Shown piece by piece: positions 1-6,752 of a stretch of DNA of 14,360 bases (positions are counted from its first letter, which is position 1; each line of letters starts with the position of its first letter). The position numbers were made by a program, and so were the translations under genes. Below the pieces are notes generated by a model that saw only the letters and a program-made list of their open reading frames with translations, made no database searches and was not told where the DNA came from. This stretch comes from Vicinamibacterales bacterium (GTDB taxonomy: Bacteria; Acidobacteriota; Vicinamibacteria; Vicinamibacterales; UBA8438): contig JASLOY010000034.1 in the NCBI GenBank assembly GCA_030745255.1, forward strand, positions 1-14,360, given 5' to 3'.

Positions 1-600
1 GAAGCGATGCGGCTGCTGCTCGAGCATGGCGCCGATCCGGGCATTCCCACCGCTGACGGGCACACGCCGCTGATGGTGGCGGCCGGGCTGGCGATCTGGA
101 ATCCGGGCGAGGACGGCGGGTCGTTCACCGGACAGGAAGCGGAAGTGCTCGAGGCGGTGCAGATCTGCGTCGAGGCCGGCAACGACGTCAACGGTCGCAA
201 CTATCGGAACGAGACGCCCCTCCATGGCGTCGCGTTTCGGGGGATCAACGCCGTGGTCGACTACTTGCTGGAGCAGGGCGCCGACCCGACCGCGCTGACC
301 GACGACGGCTGGTCGCCGCTGGCGTTCGCCCGCGGCTTCAGCTACTCCGACTTCTACAAGGCCCACGTGCCGATGGCCGAGCACCTCGAAGCCCTGATGC
401 GGGAGCGGGCGCTAGACACGGAGGGCGAGGCGCACTACGTCCCCGGCGAGGTCTGCTACGACTGTCTGCAGACCCGGCGGGACCAGATCCGCGCCGTGAC
501 GGTCCGGGACGAGTGGATGGAGGCGAACTTCGACCCCGCCAGCAGCGCCACCCAGATGATGCCGGACTTCGACTGGATCCCCTACGCCCCGACGCAGTAG
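1..600 (+). CDS. Ankyrin-repeat protein, C-terminal part (5' truncated by window edge)
   Basis: The reading frame is open from base 1, so the true start lies outside the window; an in-frame ATG at 7 is internal. Ankyrin consensus pieces are visible: a helix ending LLLEHGADP followed by DGHTPLMVAA, then NETPLHGVAFRG with VVDYLLEQGADP, then DDGWSPLAFARG. The repeats are interrupted by a longer loop around codons 30-50 (NPGEDGGSFTGQ). After the last repeat a roughly 80-residue tail, containing a CYDC pair (VCYDCLQTRR) and ending FDWIPYAPTQ, is not ankyrin-like and I do not recognise it. Ankyrin repeats mediate protein-protein contacts. No partner or enzymatic role can be read here, and export cannot be judged because the N-terminus is missing. 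It stops at TAG 598-600, and the next gene converges on it from the other strand. Confidence 0.85.
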   Translation, partial: EAMRLLLEHGADPGIPTADGHTPLMVAAGLAIWNPGEDGGSFTGQEAEVLEAVQICVEAGNDVNGRNYRNETPLHGVAFRGINAVVDYLLEQGADPTALTDDGWSPLAFARGFSYSDFYKAHVPMAEHLEALMRERALDTEGEAHYVPGEVCYDCLQTRRDQIRAVTVRDEWMEANFDPASSATQMMPDFDWIPYAPTQ

Positions 601-770
601 GTTTTCGGGCGGGGCATCCCGTCTCGCGGTGTTGCTTCATCGGTCACAACCCGCCTGGCTGTTCCCTCGTCGCGCCTGGCCAGCCGGGCGCCGCGCTCCG
701 AAAACCGGAACCACCCTCTTGCAGTACTCTGCTCGAGTTGGGTTTCTGCCGCTCTGGGCGACCTGCTGGT

Positions 771-2792
771 TCACTCGGGGGCTTTGAAGGCCCACAGCTC
801 GCCGGCGAAGCCCCCGCCCGCGATCGCGGCCACGATGTATTGCTCGCCGTCCAGCATGTAGGTCATCGGCACGCCGGTGGTCGGCACCGGAATCGCCACG
901 CTGCCGACCTCCTCGCCGGTTGCCTTGTCATAGGCGCGCAGCGCCGAGCCCCGCTCACCGTCTTCGTTGGTGAACAGGCCCGGATCGCCCGAGACGACCA
1001 GCGTCTTGGTGACCAAGGTGCCAATCCGCGCGTTGGCGGACCCGGTCCGGGGGATCTCGACCCCTTCGAGCAGCGGGTGGTTCTTGATGTTGTCCGGCGT
1101 CTCCCCGTGGGCCACCTGCCAGACGATCTCCCCGCGGTTGAGGTCGATCGCGGTGATCCGGCCCCAAGGCGGTTTGATCATGTTGATGCCGTCGATGTTG
1201 GTGCCGCCGAAGCCGCCACGGCCGCCGCGTCCACCCCGACCGCCGCGTCCCCCACGACCGCCACGTGCGCCGGCCGGCGGCCGCGGCCGGCCCATGATGT
1301 AGTCCATGTTCGACCGCTGCGGGTTGCTGACCAGCCCCATCGCGTTCACGTCGGTTTTCGAGTAGATGTAGAAGATGCCGGTTTCCGGGTCGAACGATCC
1401 GCCGGGCCAATTCGAGCCGCCGGTCAGTCCCGGCAGATGCAGCGTGCCGAGGGTGCCCTCCAGAGTGGCGACCGACGGCGGCGTGAAGACCGGCCCGAGC
1501 CGGTAGCGCGTCGTCAGCTCTTCGGCCCGCTGGCGGAGCTCCGGGGTGAAGTCGATCAGGTCGTCGACGGTCACGCCCTGACGGTCGAACGGTGGCGGCT
1601 TGGTCGGGAACGGCTGGGTGGCCGAGGTCACTTCTCCCGGTACATCCGATTGCGGCACCGGACGCTCTTCGATCGGCCACACCGGCTCGCCGTTGGTCCG
1701 GTCGAGCACGAAGAGGAACCCCTGCTTGGTCGGTTGGGCCAGGGCCTTGATCGCCCGGCCGTCCACCGTGATGTCGGTGAGGATCGGTGCGCTGGGCAAG
1801 TCGAAGTCCCAGACGTCGTGGTGCACCGTCTGGAAGTGCCAGACCCGATCGCCGGTCTGCAGGTCCAGCGCCACGATGCTGTCGCCGAACAGGTTGTCGC
1901 CCGGCCGGTGGCCGCCGTACAGATCCCCGGTCGGCATCTCGATCGGCAGATACACGTAGCCGAGGTCTGGGTCGATGGTCATCTGCCCCCAGACACCCGT
2001 GTTGCCGGTGTAGCGCCAGGAGTCGGCGCCCCAGGTGTCGTTCCCAAACTCGTCGGCATCCGGGATGGTGTGGAAGATCCACTTTCTATCGCCGGTCCTG
2101 GCGTCGTAGCCCCGGATGTGGCCCTTGGGCTTCTCCTTCGTGGGAGGCGCGACGCCGGCCAGGTGGGCCGCGCCGATGACGATGACGCCGTTGGCGATGA
2201 TCGGGGCGGCATGCAGGCCGATCTCGCCCGTCACCGGGTCTATCTCCTGATCGAGTCCCAGCTTCAGATCGATCAGGCCGTCGTCGCCGAAGGCCGCTAT
2301 GCGCCGCCCTGTTTCGGCGTTCAGAGCGATCAGCCGGTAGCCTGGCGTGACGTAGAAGACGACCCCGTCGGCGCCATCGTCCCAGTAGGTCAGGCCGCGC
2401 CCCGAGAGGCGGCGTGGCGCGCTGCTACCGCGTTCCCCCTCGTTGAGCCGGTGTATCCACAGCATCTCGCCCGTCGCCGCGTCGAGCGCCACGGCGGCCC
2501 GCCGCGTCCCGGCGGTCGTGTAGATCACACCGTCGACCATCAGCGGTGTCGACTGAAAGATGTATTCCGGCCGCGGTCCGAGATTCTCGGTGCTGAACCG
2601 CCAGGCGAGCTCGAGCTCGCTGAAGTTGTCGCCGTCGATCTGGTCGAGCGCCGAATAACGGGTGTGCCCGAGGTCGCCGCCGTAGCTCGGCCACTCCCCG
2701 TTCGGCGCGCCCTGTTGCGCGGCGGCTGGCACGGAGACGAGAATGAGCGCGGCGAGCAGGGCAGAAGTACGGCGGGAGACGCGTCGTTCCAT
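771..2792 (-). CDS. Secreted PQQ-dependent dehydrogenase (quinoprotein glucose/alcohol dehydrogenase-like beta-propeller)
   Basis: The protein has 673 residues. The N-terminus MERRVSRRTSALLAALILVSVPAAAQQ is a Sec signal peptide, probably cleaved after AAA, so the enzyme should be periplasmic. Propeller W-motifs recur, for example around GEMLWIHRLN (109-118), GDRKWIFHTIPD (234-245), GDRVWHFQTVHHDVWDFD (314-331) and GEIVWQVAHGETPD (554-567). HHDVWDFD and the segment QGFLFVLDRTNGEPVWPIEE (357-376) are typical of the membrane-GDH-like quinoprotein family, which oxidises sugars or alcohols with PQQ and calcium. There is no CxxCH heme motif and no N-terminal membrane-anchor domain, so electrons must pass to a separate acceptor. 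A Gly/Arg repeat (about 506-530) interrupts the propeller. The ATG is preceded by GGAGG (2799-2803 on the complement) at good spacing. It lies 163 bp downstream of the peptidase gene on the same strand. The substrate is not predictable. Confidence 0.92.
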   Translation of the reverse strand: MERRVSRRTSALLAALILVSVPAAAQQGAPNGEWPSYGGDLGHTRYSALDQIDGDNFSELELAWRFSTENLGPRPEYIFQSTPLMVDGVIYTTAGTRRAAVALDAATGEMLWIHRLNEGERGSSAPRRLSGRGLTYWDDGADGVVFYVTPGYRLIALNAETGRRIAAFGDDGLIDLKLGLDQEIDPVTGEIGLHAAPIIANGVIVIGAAHLAGVAPPTKEKPKGHIRGYDARTGDRKWIFHTIPDADEFGNDTWGADSWRYTGNTGVWGQMTIDPDLGYVYLPIEMPTGDLYGGHRPGDNLFGDSIVALDLQTGDRVWHFQTVHHDVWDFDLPSAPILTDITVDGRAIKALAQPTKQGFLFVLDRTNGEPVWPIEERPVPQSDVPGEVTSATQPFPTKPPPFDRQGVTVDDLIDFTPELRQRAEELTTRYRLGPVFTPPSVATLEGTLGTLHLPGLTGGSNWPGGSFDPETGIFYIYSKTDVNAMGLVSNPQRSNMDYIMGRPRPPAGARGGRGGRGGRGGRGGRGGFGGTNIDGINMIKPPWGRITAIDLNRGEIVWQVAHGETPDNIKNHPLLEGVEIPRTGSANARIGTLVTKTLVVSGDPGLFTNEDGERGSALRAYDKATGEEVGSVAIPVPTTGVPMTYMLDGEQYIVAAIAGGGFAGELWAFKAPE
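1212..1265 (-). repeat. Six 9-bp tandem units coding (RGG)n inside the PQQ dehydrogenase
   Basis: Six adjoining imperfect 9-mers (plus strand GCCGCCACG, GCCGCCGCG, TCCACCCCG, ACCGCCGCG, TCCCCCACG, ACCGCCACG) are in frame with the dehydrogenase and encode residues 510-527 as repeated Arg-Gly-Gly. The units vary mainly at third codon positions, so the protein repeat is kept while the DNA has drifted. The tract is flanked by RPRPPAGA before and FGGTNIDG after, and looks like a flexible surface loop between propeller strands. Confidence 0.85.
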
Positions 2793-2798
2793 TGAATT

Positions 2799-2819
2799 CC
2801 TCCGGATGAGCGAATTGTA
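2799..2819 (-). promoter_or_regulatory. Ribosome binding site and possible -10 box before the PQQ dehydrogenase
   Basis: On the minus strand GGAGG (2799-2803) precedes the ATG by six bases. Fifteen or so bases further upstream is TACAAT (2814-2819), one mismatch from the sigma70 -10 consensus in otherwise GC-rich DNA. No convincing -35 box is visible at 16-18 bp. The 163-bp gap from the peptidase gene would allow separate transcription, but the promoter call is weak; the ribosome binding site is solid. Confidence 0.35.
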
Positions 2820-2955
2820 TCCCGCCTTCGCTCACCGGCGTTAGCGCTGGCGCAGATCGATGGGGGGCGCCAAAGGCTGGTGGACACGGTCGGCCGAAGA
2901 CGGGCAGCGATACCGCCCTGTTCTGTTGGGAACGTCGATCCGGCGCCGGGTGCGG

Positions 2956-4506
2956 CTACTGCGGCCCTCGTCCGATCTCTTCGAGCGCCGCCTTCGCTGC
3001 CTCACGCACGAAGAAGGTGTAGAAGCGTGCCGCGCGCTCCAGGCCGGATGCCGAGATCGTCGCCAGCACGTCACCGCTCGTGTGATACATCGGTCCGGAG
3101 TGAATCGCCTGGACGCGCGCCGCGCCAAGCGAACGGTACCCCCCCAGGTCGCCCGGTACTGCCGCCCGGAACTCCGGGTTGAGATTGAAACCGTATCGCT
3201 CCATGCCCCGCCGCCCGGCGTCGATCAGGAAGGTCGACTCGTTGTCGATCCCGAAGCTCATCCGTTGCTCGGTCGCATCGACGGTCCACGCGCCGGGCCG
3301 GATCGCGAGCTGCGCGATGTGTTCCAGATTGAGTACCAGCACCGTGTCGTCGGTCAGCGCCGGGTTCATCGCGACGAAATTCGACGGGCCGTTCAGTCCG
3401 CGGCTGTGATGTCCGCCGCTGGCGACGAACACCAGTGTGCGGTCGATCCGATGCTCCGGTTTCGCGAAGTGCCGCGCCATGGCCAGCAGCACCGCGAGCC
3501 CGTCCCCGTTGTCGCCCGCGGCATCGAACCAGCCGTCGGCATGCGCGTTGACGATGATCGTCTCGTCACCGCGGCCCGGCACGACGCCCACGACGTTCTG
3601 GCCGGTGAGCGCCGTCAGCGTCTCGGTCGTCAGCGCCAGCTCCATGCGGAGTGCGTCGGACACCCCCGCCTCGGCGGCGTGTGTCATGACGGCGTCGAGG
3701 AAGGCCCCGTCGGCGGCACCGATGTTGAAGCAGGGGCCGTCGCAGTTGCTGAAGTCGCGGACGTGCATGTTGCCTGTCTGCTCGACGACATTGAGCACGG
3801 CTGCCGCGCCGCGTGCCATCAGCTCGCGTGCCCTCGCCACGGTCTGCCGACGTTCGGAATAGGCGCCCGAGGCTGGCCGCAGATGCTGGATGGCGATTCT
3901 GCCCTCGATGTCGACATCCGGTAGGGCGTCGTCGGACGTGCGTCCCACATCGACCAGCGCCGCCGTGACGGTGCCGCCGGAGATCGCTGAGCCGCTCGTC
4001 GGTAGCGCCGATTCGAGCGTGATGTCCACGCTGCCCGAGCCGAAGGCCGGGTCGGCGAGCAGGCGGGCCTCCCACGCTTGCGGCCACCACATCGGCTCGG
4101 TCCCGTCATACGCTTGGAGCTCGACCGACTCGAGACCGGCCTCCCGAAATCGGTCGGCCACCCACCGCATCGTTTCGACGGCCGCCGGTCTCCCGGTGAC
4201 GCGGCCCCACATCCGGTTCCCGGCAGCCCGATCGCGTCGGGAAAAATCAGTGATCGAATCGACGTCCTTAAGGATTCGCGATCCCTCGAGCTCGGAGTAC
4301 TTCTCCTCGCCTGGCGGGACGACCGGCGGTGCCGGCAGGACATCTGCGACGTCGACCACGGGCGCGTGGGGATCGCCGAGGCCCGGCGGTGCCTCGAGGC
4401 CGAACCATGGTTGGCTCCGCTCGTCACCCGCCTGGCAGCCGATCGAGATGGCCAGCACCGCGGCCAGGCCCGCACCTGCGCTCCCGGATTGTAGGTGTCG
4501 CCTCAT
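2956..4506 (-). CDS. M28-family metallopeptidase-like lipoprotein with PA-type insert
   Basis: The protein has 516 residues from the ATG at 4506. I chose that start because AAGGAGGG (4512-4519, complement) sits five bases upstream and a lipoprotein signal follows at once, with C24 in a SIGC lipobox. The frame stays open upstream to 4800, but that part is antisense to the next gene. Residues about 165-300 resemble a protease-associated domain (EGRIAIQHLRP, ARELMARGAAAVLNV). The C-terminal zinc-peptidase fold shows HADGWFDAAGDNGDG (H322, D324, D332), LNLEH (E395) and YHTSGD (H475). The place where M28 enzymes have the Glu-Glu pair (catalytic base plus zinc ligand) reads GGHHSRG (H366-H367). It is probably a cell-surface or periplasmic aminopeptidase-like protein, or a non-peptidase relative. 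It lies divergent from the Tat gene and upstream of the PQQ dehydrogenase on the same strand. Confidence 0.88.
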   Translation of the reverse strand: MRRHLQSGSAGAGLAAVLAISIGCQAGDERSQPWFGLEAPPGLGDPHAPVVDVADVLPAPPVVPPGEEKYSELEGSRILKDVDSITDFSRRDRAAGNRMWGRVTGRPAAVETMRWVADRFREAGLESVELQAYDGTEPMWWPQAWEARLLADPAFGSGSVDITLESALPTSGSAISGGTVTAALVDVGRTSDDALPDVDIEGRIAIQHLRPASGAYSERRQTVARARELMARGAAAVLNVVEQTGNMHVRDFSNCDGPCFNIGAADGAFLDAVMTHAAEAGVSDALRMELALTTETLTALTGQNVVGVVPGRGDETIIVNAHADGWFDAAGDNGDGLAVLLAMARHFAKPEHRIDRTLVFVASGGHHSRGLNGPSNFVAMNPALTDDTVLVLNLEHIAQLAIRPGAWTVDATEQRMSFGIDNESTFLIDAGRRGMERYGFNLNPEFRAAVPGDLGGYRSLGAARVQAIHSGPMYHTSGDVLATISASGLERAARFYTFFVREAAKAALEEIGRGPQ

Positions 4507-4588
4507 GTCGTCCCTCCTTACGGGGTCTACCATGCCACAAAGTGATACGTTGTCGGCTACCAGTTGCTGACGGCAAGGAGGTGTCGCG
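4507..4588. promoter_or_regulatory. Divergent intergenic region with two strong ribosome binding sites
   Basis: This 82-bp gap separates the start codons of the M28 gene (minus) and the Tat-exported gene (plus). Each end carries a near-perfect Shine-Dalgarno: AAGGAGGG (4512-4519, complement) and AAGGAGGTG (4575-4583). Both promoters must overlap here or reach into the genes. The least GC-rich part, around 4533-4556 (ACAAAGTGATACGTTGT), is the best candidate for promoter elements and has a weak ACAA/TTGT symmetry, but I cannot assign -35/-10 boxes with confidence. Confidence 0.5.
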
Positions 4589-5761
4589 ATGTCGAACGGA
4601 CCGCAGGTCAACCGCCGGAAGTTTTTTCGCACAGTCGGGGCCGTTGGCGCCCTGGGCGCGTTCGGGGGCCTTCGAGAAACCTCGCGGGCCGGCACGGTGG
4701 TCGCAGCCAGGCAGGAGCTCGATTTCGACCGGCCGGCCGGTCTCGGGCCAGGGGCGCAGCTCGACTCGCGATTCCCGGTGTCGTTCGCCCTCCCGGTCAC
4801 CTAGGGTCTTCGGCTGATTTTGGAATTCTTCACCGCGCTCTCGCAGCGAGACCTCGACGCTGTCGCGCGTACGTTGCACTTCCCGTTCGCCATCTACGAA
4901 GACATCGAACCAATCTTGGTGGAGAACGCCGCCGAGCTGCGCGCCGCTCCACCGCCGACCATGAACGGCACTAGGCGCGGACCCAGTCGCATCAGTGCGG
5001 GTTCATACGACCTCCTCGAGGGCGTCAACGTACACCTCTACTGTCCCGTTGGCGGTGTCTTCTCGCTGTCGTTCACCCGCTACACCGCGAACGGACACAA
5101 GCTGCTCGACTGCGACGGCATCTACTCGGTGACGAACAACGACGGCCGGTGGGCCATCCAGCTCGCGTCGACGATCTTTCATGAGCGTGGGTACGAGGGG
5201 AATCGTCATCCGGACGCCGAGTTGACCCATCGCGTTGGCAGTCAGGGCTATCTGGCGCAGTTCGGCTATCGGAACGAGGAGATCCTGAATGACCGCAGCA
5301 CCGGGCGCGGATCCTACGAACCCGAGCTCCCGGTGGGCACGCGGCGCGCCAGCGTGTCGTTCGGCTATGGCCCCCGCGACCGCTCGCGCGACGCGAGAAA
5401 TGGTCGCCCGATGACCGGTTGGCGGACCAGCGGCGTGAGCAGCCGGCTCAACCTGTCGGAAGTCACCGCCTCGACCGGCACCGGGACACTGCAAACCAAT
5501 CTCGACGAGTTCGCCGAGCTGGCGGGCGGCGCCGTCGGCGACTACGACTACACACGGCTTCGCCCGGATCGACCGCTCGTCCTGCATGCCACCCACGACA
5601 AGGCGCACGTGCTCGGCGGATACTGGCGGTACACGGCGGACGGTACCCTGATCTCCCAAACACGCTCGGTGGCCGTCCGCATCTACAAGGGCGGACGCTG
5701 GGGCGACGCCGGCGGCCTCGGACAGGTGACTCATCACGATCGGTCGAACTCCGTCGGATGA
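4589..5761 (+). pseudogene. Tat-exported protein with two NTF2-like halves, interrupted by an in-frame TAG
   Basis: From the ATG at 4589, with AAGGAGGTG six bases upstream, the frame encodes a twin-arginine signal (NRRKFFRTVGAVGALGAFGG) and about 40 more residues, then meets TAG at 4802-4804. The same frame then reads on without another stop to TGA 5759-5761. The codons just after the TAG (GLRLILEFFTALSQRDLDAV) look like the first helix of an NTF2/SnoaL-like fold, so the stop lies inside a domain. The first half includes CDGIYSVTNNDGRWAIQLAS. The second half (LDEFAELAGG to KAHVLGGYWRYTADGTLI and SVAVRIYKGGRWGD) repeats that pattern. Total length would be 390 codons. The natural reading is a gene with a nonsense mutation or base-call error. 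Function is unknown; NTF2-like folds bind small ligands or act as isomerase/lyase-type enzymes. Confidence 0.65.
4820..5761 (+). CDS. NTF2-like body of the interrupted Tat protein, as a separate open frame
   Basis: If the TAG at 4802-4804 is real, this 313-codon frame from a TTG at 4820 is what remains open. There is no Shine-Dalgarno before the TTG, and the start falls in the middle of a predicted helix, so independent translation is doubtful. The protein would lack any signal peptide and stay in the cytoplasm. Two related NTF2-like segments are visible, about residues 1-140 and 225-313, joined by a poorly conserved linker rich in Arg, Gly and Ser. The last four bases overlap the ATG of the next gene (ATGA at 5758-5761), suggesting translational coupling in the intact ancestor. 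Confidence 0.45.
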   Translation: MEFFTALSQRDLDAVARTLHFPFAIYEDIEPILVENAAELRAAPPPTMNGTRRGPSRISAGSYDLLEGVNVHLYCPVGGVFSLSFTRYTANGHKLLDCDGIYSVTNNDGRWAIQLASTIFHERGYEGNRHPDAELTHRVGSQGYLAQFGYRNEEILNDRSTGRGSYEPELPVGTRRASVSFGYGPRDRSRDARNGRPMTGWRTSGVSSRLNLSEVTASTGTGTLQTNLDEFAELAGGAVGDYDYTRLRPDRPLVLHATHDKAHVLGGYWRYTADGTLISQTRSVAVRIYKGGRWGDAGGLGQVTHHDRSNSVG

Positions 5762-6621
5762 CGCGCAGGCTCTGTCTCAGGACGCCGGATGTGGCCAGGA
5801 GTGCCATGTCAGAGACAGGTCCTGCACAGCTGCAAGGCCTCAAGCCGCAATCCTCCTCTGCCCGGCATGACCTGACCTGCCGACTGCGCGGGCCCTGCCC
5901 AGCGTCGTATCTGCGCCAGAGCCTCGACGCCAACGCCGCCATGCTTGCCCGAGGCGTCAACGCCGACTTCGTGGATCTCGGCGAGCAACTGGCCGGGGGA
6001 GGACAGACCTCGCTTATCGTCGACCCGGCCAACGGCCGCATCCCCGCGCGAACCAAGATGGGCATGATGCGCCAGAAGACCCTCGGAATGCCGGATGGGG
6101 CTCGCTCGGCGGACAATCCGGAAGACCGGGCCCTGAGCGCTCGGTGCATCGTGGTGGAGGCATCTCCGATCCTCCCAACCGCGACGGGCTACAACAACAA
6201 CGTGCAGATCTTCCAAACACCCGACCACGTCGTGATTCTGCAAGAGATGACCCACGAGGCGAGCATCGTCCCGTTGGACGGTCGGCCTCGCCTGGCGACA
6301 CAGATCCCGCAGTGGCGTGGCAGCGCCCGGGGGCACTGGGAGGGCGACACGCTGGTGGTCGAGACGACCAACGTCCACCCTCAACGGACGATCTTCGGCT
6401 CGGGCCCGGAGGTGCGCATCACCGAGCGGTATACCCGAACCGACGATGGGACGTTGCGTTACGGCTTCACGATCGACGATCCGGCATCCTTCGCGAGCCC
6501 CTGGCGAGCGGCGTTTCCGCTCAGCAGACGGGACGAGCCGGTCTACGAGTTCGCCTGTCACGAGGGCAATCGCAGCATGGCGCTCATCCTCGAGGTGGCC
6601 CGTGCGCAGGACGGGAACTGA
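5758..6621 (+). CDS. Conserved hypothetical protein of the 'GRWEGDTLVV...YEFACHEGN' family, short N-terminus
   Basis: The protein has 287 residues from the ATG at 5758, which overlaps the previous stop. An alternative ATG at 5806 has AGGAG (5797-5801) four bases upstream and may be the used start, giving 271 residues. From about residue 60 it matches a family common in Acidobacteriota: TSLIVDPANGRIPA (84-97), YNNNVQIFQTPDHVVILQEM (145-164), SARGHWEGDTLVVETTN (189-205), ITERYTRTDDGTLRYGFTIDD (221-241) and YEFACHEGN (263-271). The biochemical role of this family is unknown to me. Members I recall begin with a signal peptide and a 'GVW' segment. Here the first 55 residues are Arg/Ser/Pro-rich, with no signal peptide, and resemble nothing I know, so the gene may be truncated or its 5' part degraded. 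A strong hairpin follows the stop. Confidence 0.75.
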   Translation: MTRRLCLRTPDVARSAMSETGPAQLQGLKPQSSSARHDLTCRLRGPCPASYLRQSLDANAAMLARGVNADFVDLGEQLAGGGQTSLIVDPANGRIPARTKMGMMRQKTLGMPDGARSADNPEDRALSARCIVVEASPILPTATGYNNNVQIFQTPDHVVILQEMTHEASIVPLDGRPRLATQIPQWRGSARGHWEGDTLVVETTNVHPQRTIFGSGPEVRITERYTRTDDGTLRYGFTIDDPASFASPWRAAFPLSRRDEPVYEFACHEGNRSMALILEVARAQDGN

Positions 6622-6630
6622 TGCTGGTAG

Positions 6631-6672
6631 GGCGGTGGCATTGTCAAATTGAGGCTGACAGTGCCCACCGCC
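6631..6672 (+). promoter_or_regulatory. Strong stem-loop between the hypothetical gene and pcaH
   Basis: GGCGGTGGCATTGTCA (6631-6646) pairs with TGACAGTGCCCACCGCC (6656-6672) across a 9-base loop (AATTGAGGC). Sixteen pairs form, with one G-T pair and one bulged base. It begins nine bases after a stop codon. Neither strand has a T-run after the stem, so it is not a classical intrinsic terminator. It could still end transcription of the upstream genes, stabilise a 3' end, or act as an operator upstream of the pca promoter. Confidence 0.6.
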
Positions 6673-6711
6673 CCGGGCCGCGTGCGGCCGGCGTCGAACT
6701 CCGATAGGATC

Positions 6712-6730
6712 GGCGCCGTGACACGGCGCC
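6712..6730. promoter_or_regulatory. Perfect 19-bp palindrome just upstream of the pcaH ribosome binding site
   Basis: GGCGCCGTGACACGGCGCC is a perfect 9-bp inverted repeat around the single base A6721, followed by TTT. It lies 9 bases before the Shine-Dalgarno AAGGAGG (6740-6746), which precedes the pcaH GTG by six bases. A weak -10-like TAGGAT (6705-6710) is directly upstream, without a clear -35. The position fits a repressor or activator operator overlapping the transcription start, or an RNA hairpin affecting translation. No regulator gene is adjacent. Confidence 0.55.
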
Positions 6731-6752
6731 TTTGGTCCGAAGGAGGACTCCG

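Noticed and set aside
1212..1265. Short regular repeats as a possible CRISPR or integron element
   Set aside because: Units are contiguous 9-mers in frame with the protein and have no spacers.
513..2795. Long plus-strand open frame (about 760 codons) across the PQQ dehydrogenase
   Set aside because: It is antisense to a gene with signal peptide, ribosome binding site and family motifs; its translation is Arg/Pro/Asp-rich with no recognisable domain, as expected for a shadow frame in high-GC DNA.
2860..3924. Plus-strand open frame antisense to the M28 gene
   Set aside because: Same reason: no domain, no ribosome binding site, and the opposite strand carries a clear lipoprotein peptidase.
4507..4800. 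Upstream extension of the M28 gene to 4800
   Set aside because: It would run antisense through the Tat leader and lacks a signal peptide; the ATG at 4506 has a strong ribosome binding site followed by a lipoprotein signal.
6621..6710. Small open frame of 29 codons starting at 6621
   Set aside because: It runs through the stem-loop, has no ribosome binding site and its translation shows nothing recognisable.
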